From Hydrogenophaga sp. (lineage in GTDB: Bacteria; Pseudomonadota; Gammaproteobacteria; Burkholderiales; Burkholderiaceae_C), in assembly GCA_021154985.1 (NCBI GenBank), contig JAJNQE010000076.1:1-41411 (forward strand): a stretch of DNA of 41,411 nucleotides. Direction: 5' to 3'. This document shows, piece after piece, positions 38,851 to 41,411 of this stretch (position 1 is the first letter of the stretch; the number at the start of each line of letters is the position of its first letter). Under the pieces are notes generated by a model. That model was not told the origin of the DNA, ran no database searches, and saw only the letters and a program-made list of their open reading frames with translations. The position numbers and the translations under genes were made by a program.

Positions 38851-41202
38851 ATGTCCGACATCCTGAATCCCGAATTGCCTTTGTCCGAGCCGGACGACGG
38901 CCTGAACCTCGCGAACTACGCGCAGCGCGCCTACCTCGAGTACGCGCTATCTGTCGTCAAAGGTCGCGCGCTGCCCGACGTCTGCGACGGCCAGAAGCCT
39001 GTGCAGCGGCGCATTCTGTACAGCATGGACCGCATGGGTCTGGGCTTCAGCGGTCCCAACAACAACACGGCAGCACGCCCGGTGAAGAGCGCGCGCGTGG
39101 TCGGCGACGTACTGGGCCGCTTCCACCCGCACGGCGACCAGGCAGCCTACGACGCGCTGGTGCGCATGGCGCAAGACTTCGCGCAGCGTTACCCGCTGAT
39201 CGATGGCCAGGGCAACTTCGGTTCGCGCGACGGCGACGGCGCCGCGGCGATGCGCTACACCGAGGCGCGGCTGGCCAAGATCACCACGCTGCTGCTGGAT
39301 GAGATCGACGAAGGCACGGTGGACTTTGTGCCCAACTACGACGGCTCCACGGTGGAGCCGAAGCAGTTGCCCGCGCGCCTGCCGTTCAACCTGCTCAACG
39401 GCGCCTCCGGCATTGCCGTGGGCCTGGCCACCGAGATCCCCAGCCACAACCTGCGCGAGGTGGCCGACGCCTGCGTGGCACTCATCAAGAACCCGAAGCT
39501 CACGGACGACGAACTCTTCGCCGTCCTGCCCGGGCCCGACTACCCCGGCGGCGGCCAGATCATCAGCCCGGCTGGCGACATCGTTGACGCCTACCGCACC
39601 GGGCGCGGCAGCCTCAAGGTGCGCGCGCGCTGGAAGATTGAAGACCTCGCGCGCGGCAAGTGGCAACTGGTGGTGACCGAGCTGCCACCCGGCGTGAGCA
39701 CACAGCGCGTGCTCGAAGAAATCGAAGAGCTCACCAACCCCAAGGTCAAGGCCGGCAAGAAGGCGCTCACCCAGGAGCAGACGCAGCTCAAGGCCAGCAT
39801 CCTCATGGTGCTGGACGGCGTGCGCGACGAGTCGAGCAAGGACGCACCGGTGCGCCTGCTGTTCGAGCCCAAGAGCAGCCGCATCGAGCAGCAGGAACTC
39901 ATCACCGCGCTGCTGGCCCACACCAGCCTGGAGACCTCGGCGCCGATCAACCTCACCATGATCGGCCTGGACGGTCGGCCGACGCAGAAATCGCTGCGGC
40001 AGATGCTCAATGAGTGGATCGAGTTCCGCCAGGGCACCATCACCCGCCGCTCGCAGCACCGCCTGACCAAGGTGCTGGACCGCATCCACATCCTCGAAGG
40101 CCGGCAGCTGGTGTTGCTCAACATCGACGAGGTCATCGCGATCATTCGCCAGAGCGATGAGCCCAAGTCCGCGCTGATCGAACGCTTCAGGCTCAGCGAC
40201 CGGCAGGCCGAGGACATCCTTGAAATCCGCCTGCGCCAGCTCGCGCGGCTGGAGGCCATCAAGATCGAGCAGGAACTCAAGACCCTGCGCGAAGAGCAGG
40301 GCAAGCTCGAAGACATCCTGGCCAACCCCGGCAGCCTCAAGCGCTTGATGGTGAAAGAGATCGAAGCCGACGCCAAGACGTTTGCCGATGCGCGCCGCAC
40401 CCTGATCCAGACCGAGAAGAAGGCCGTGGCCGAGATCAAGGTGGTGGACGAACCGGTGACGGTGGTGATCTCCAGCAAAGGCTGGGTGCGCGCGCGCACC
40501 GGCCACGGCCACGAGGCCGGCAGCTTCGCGTTCAAGGCCGGTGATGGCCTGTACGGCACCTTTGAATGCCGCACGGTGGACACCCTGATCGTGTTCGGCA
40601 GCAACGGGCGTGTCTACAGCGTGCCGGTGGCCAGCCTGCCCGGCGCGCGCGGCGACGGCCAGCCCATCACCACGCTGATCGAGCTGGAGAGCGGTACGCA
40701 GCCGCTGCACTACTTCGCCGGACCGGCCAATGCGGCGTTGCTGCTCGCCAGCTCGGGCGGTTATGGCTTCCTCGCGACGGTGGAGAACATGGTCTCGCGC
40801 CAGCGCGGCGGCAAGACCTTCCTGAACCTGGGCGAAGGCGAGACGCCTTGTGCGCCGTCGCACGCCGCCTTCACCTCGGGCGCGCAGCCCCTGGTGTCGG
40901 CCACCCACGTGTGTTGTGCCTCCACGGGCGGACGCATCCTCACCTTTGAAATCAGCGAACTCAAGCTGATGGAGAAGGGCGGGCGCGGCCTGATGCTGAT
41001 CGACCTGGAGCCGAAAGATACGCTGGCCGGCGCAGCGGCCTACACCCGCAGCGTCAAGATCGAAGGCATCGGGCGCGGCGGCAAGGAGCGCGACGAAACG
41101 CTGGAGATCCGCAGCCTGAACAACGCGCGCGCCGCGCGCGGCCGCAAAGGCAAGGCGGCCGATCTGGGCTTCAAGCCCAGCCGCATCACCCGGGTGGAGT
41201 GA
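38851..41202 (+). CDS. parC: DNA topoisomerase IV subunit A
   Basis: The protein is 783 aa. The breakage-reunion domain has RALPDVCDGQKPVQRRILY, the quinolone-interacting segment HPHGDQAAYDALV (Gln97 and Asp101 at the positions equivalent to E. coli Ser80 and Glu84) and the catalytic Tyr136 in AAMRYTEARL. The coiled-coil/tower region continues to about 520, and a degenerate beta-pinwheel C-terminal domain follows, as in ParC rather than GyrA. It cuts and rejoins DNA in the topoisomerase IV heterotetramer. Its TGA overlaps a GTG of the next small frame. Confidence 0.96.
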   Translation: MSDILNPELPLSEPDDGLNLANYAQRAYLEYALSVVKGRALPDVCDGQKPVQRRILYSMDRMGLGFSGPNNNTAARPVKSARVVGDVLGRFHPHGDQAAYDALVRMAQDFAQRYPLIDGQGNFGSRDGDGAAAMRYTEARLAKITTLLLDEIDEGTVDFVPNYDGSTVEPKQLPARLPFNLLNGASGIAVGLATEIPSHNLREVADACVALIKNPKLTDDELFAVLPGPDYPGGGQIISPAGDIVDAYRTGRGSLKVRARWKIEDLARGKWQLVVTELPPGVSTQRVLEEIEELTNPKVKAGKKALTQEQTQLKASILMVLDGVRDESSKDAPVRLLFEPKSSRIEQQELITALLAHTSLETSAPINLTMIGLDGRPTQKSLRQMLNEWIEFRQGTITRRSQHRLTKVLDRIHILEGRQLVLLNIDEVIAIIRQSDEPKSALIERFRLSDRQAEDILEIRLRQLARLEAIKIEQELKTLREEQGKLEDILANPGSLKRLMVKEIEADAKTFADARRTLIQTEKKAVAEIKVVDEPVTVVISSKGWVRARTGHGHEAGSFAFKAGDGLYGTFECRTVDTLIVFGSNGRVYSVPVASLPGARGDGQPITTLIELESGTQPLHYFAGPANAALLLASSGGYGFLATVENMVSRQRGGKTFLNLGEGETPCAPSHAAFTSGAQPLVSATHVCCASTGGRILTFEISELKLMEKGGRGLMLIDLEPKDTLAGAAAYTRSVKIEGIGRGGKERDETLEIRSLNNARAARGRKGKAADLGFKPSRITRVE

Positions 41203-41204
41203 GC

Positions 41205-41384
41205 ATGAACAGCAGTGAGCTCACCGGCGTGGTGATCGCGGCTGCCGTGGCGGTGCTGGCGTTTGGCGTCACACGTTTTGCGGTGCGCCACTTTGCAAGG
41301 CGCCGCGCTGCAAAAGACCAGGCGGTGATACAGGTCAGCCAGAGTCGGCAGGTGCGGCGAGCGAGCGAACGCCGGAAGCGGTAA
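41205..41384 (+). CDS. Small single-span membrane protein
   Basis: The protein is 59 aa from the ATG at 41205, chosen because GGAG lies 5 nt upstream; a GTG at 41199 overlapping the parC stop (GTGA) would add two residues. One helix, GVVIAAAVAVLAFGVTRFAV, is followed by a strongly basic Arg/Lys-rich cytoplasmic tail. No family is recognised. It is coupled to parC and probably co-transcribed. The last 27 bases of the window after it show nothing assignable. Confidence 0.6.
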   Translation: MNSSELTGVVIAAAVAVLAFGVTRFAVRHFARRRAAKDQAVIQVSQSRQVRRASERRKR

Positions 41385-41411
41385 GCGCTGTTCGAGTGAA
41401 ATAACCCCGCC

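Noticed and set aside
38947..40908. 653-codon open frame antisense to parC
   Set aside because: No recognisable fold or start site; ParC on the plus strand explains the region.
1..41411. CRISPR array, prophage, toxin-antitoxin or defence system
   Set aside because: No regularly spaced repeats, phage genes or recognisable defence domains were seen; gene content and order are core-like.

Overview
The window reads as a chromosomal segment of a high-GC betaproteobacterium of the order Burkholderiales, most likely family Comamonadaceae (Hydrogenophaga-like). This is inferred from gene order (DUF2782-thrB-BPSS1780 next to polA; Rieske oxygenase-xseB-ispA-dxs; dapA-bamC; parE-parC), the GC-rich codon use, and short GC-rich repeats of a kind common in that family. 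No rRNA, tRNA, insertion sequence, prophage or CRISPR array was recognised. It is mostly core and near-core genome.

Layout. 1-8 kb: 5'-truncated class-III aminotransferase; a GC-rich repeat; a small membrane protein (Mpo1/DUF962-like); a GT4 glycosyltransferase; a Tat-exported PhoX-type phosphatase with a good Pho-box candidate; a terminator; a MetX-like acyltransferase/hydrolase with a foldable leader; a GNAT-like protein. 8-11 kb, minus strand: four-gene operon DUF2782-thrB-BPSS1780-FecR, with 11-bp then 4-bp junctions. 11-17 kb, plus strand: polA, a serine hydrolase, a dienelactone hydrolase and a ZIP metal transporter. 17-22.5 kb, minus strand: Rieske oxygenase, EamA transporter, sulfurtransferase and a large PAS/GAF histidine kinase. 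22.7-25.8 kb: xseB-ispA-dxs, making isoprenoid precursors. 26-30 kb: a three-gene TRAP transporter (TakP-like binding protein, DctQ, DctM) followed by dut. 30-32.5 kb: divergent slyD-like and roxA-like genes, then an unrecognised conserved ORF. 32.5-36.7 kb, minus strand: MFS transporter, a 69-aa membrane ORF, a methyltransferase, dapA and bamC. 36.9 kb to the end: topoisomerase IV (parE, parC) and a small membrane protein.

No dramatic new multigene system is visible. The most interesting signals are regulatory. (1) At least eight genes have a -10-like hexamer (TACAAT, GACAAT, CACAAT, TAGAAT or TACATT) only 5-8 nt before the start codon with no Shine-Dalgarno, which predicts leaderless mRNAs. 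(2) Two of these, slyD-like and roxA-like, diverge from start codons 14 bp apart and share one 10-bp palindrome that supplies the -10 on both strands. (3) A Pho-box-like tandem repeat precedes phoX, with a weaker one before the neighbouring glycosyltransferase. (4) A leader with an 8-bp closing stem precedes the MetX-like gene. (5) A 35-bp identical repeat occurs once between genes and once inside a small coding sequence that is translationally coupled on both sides.
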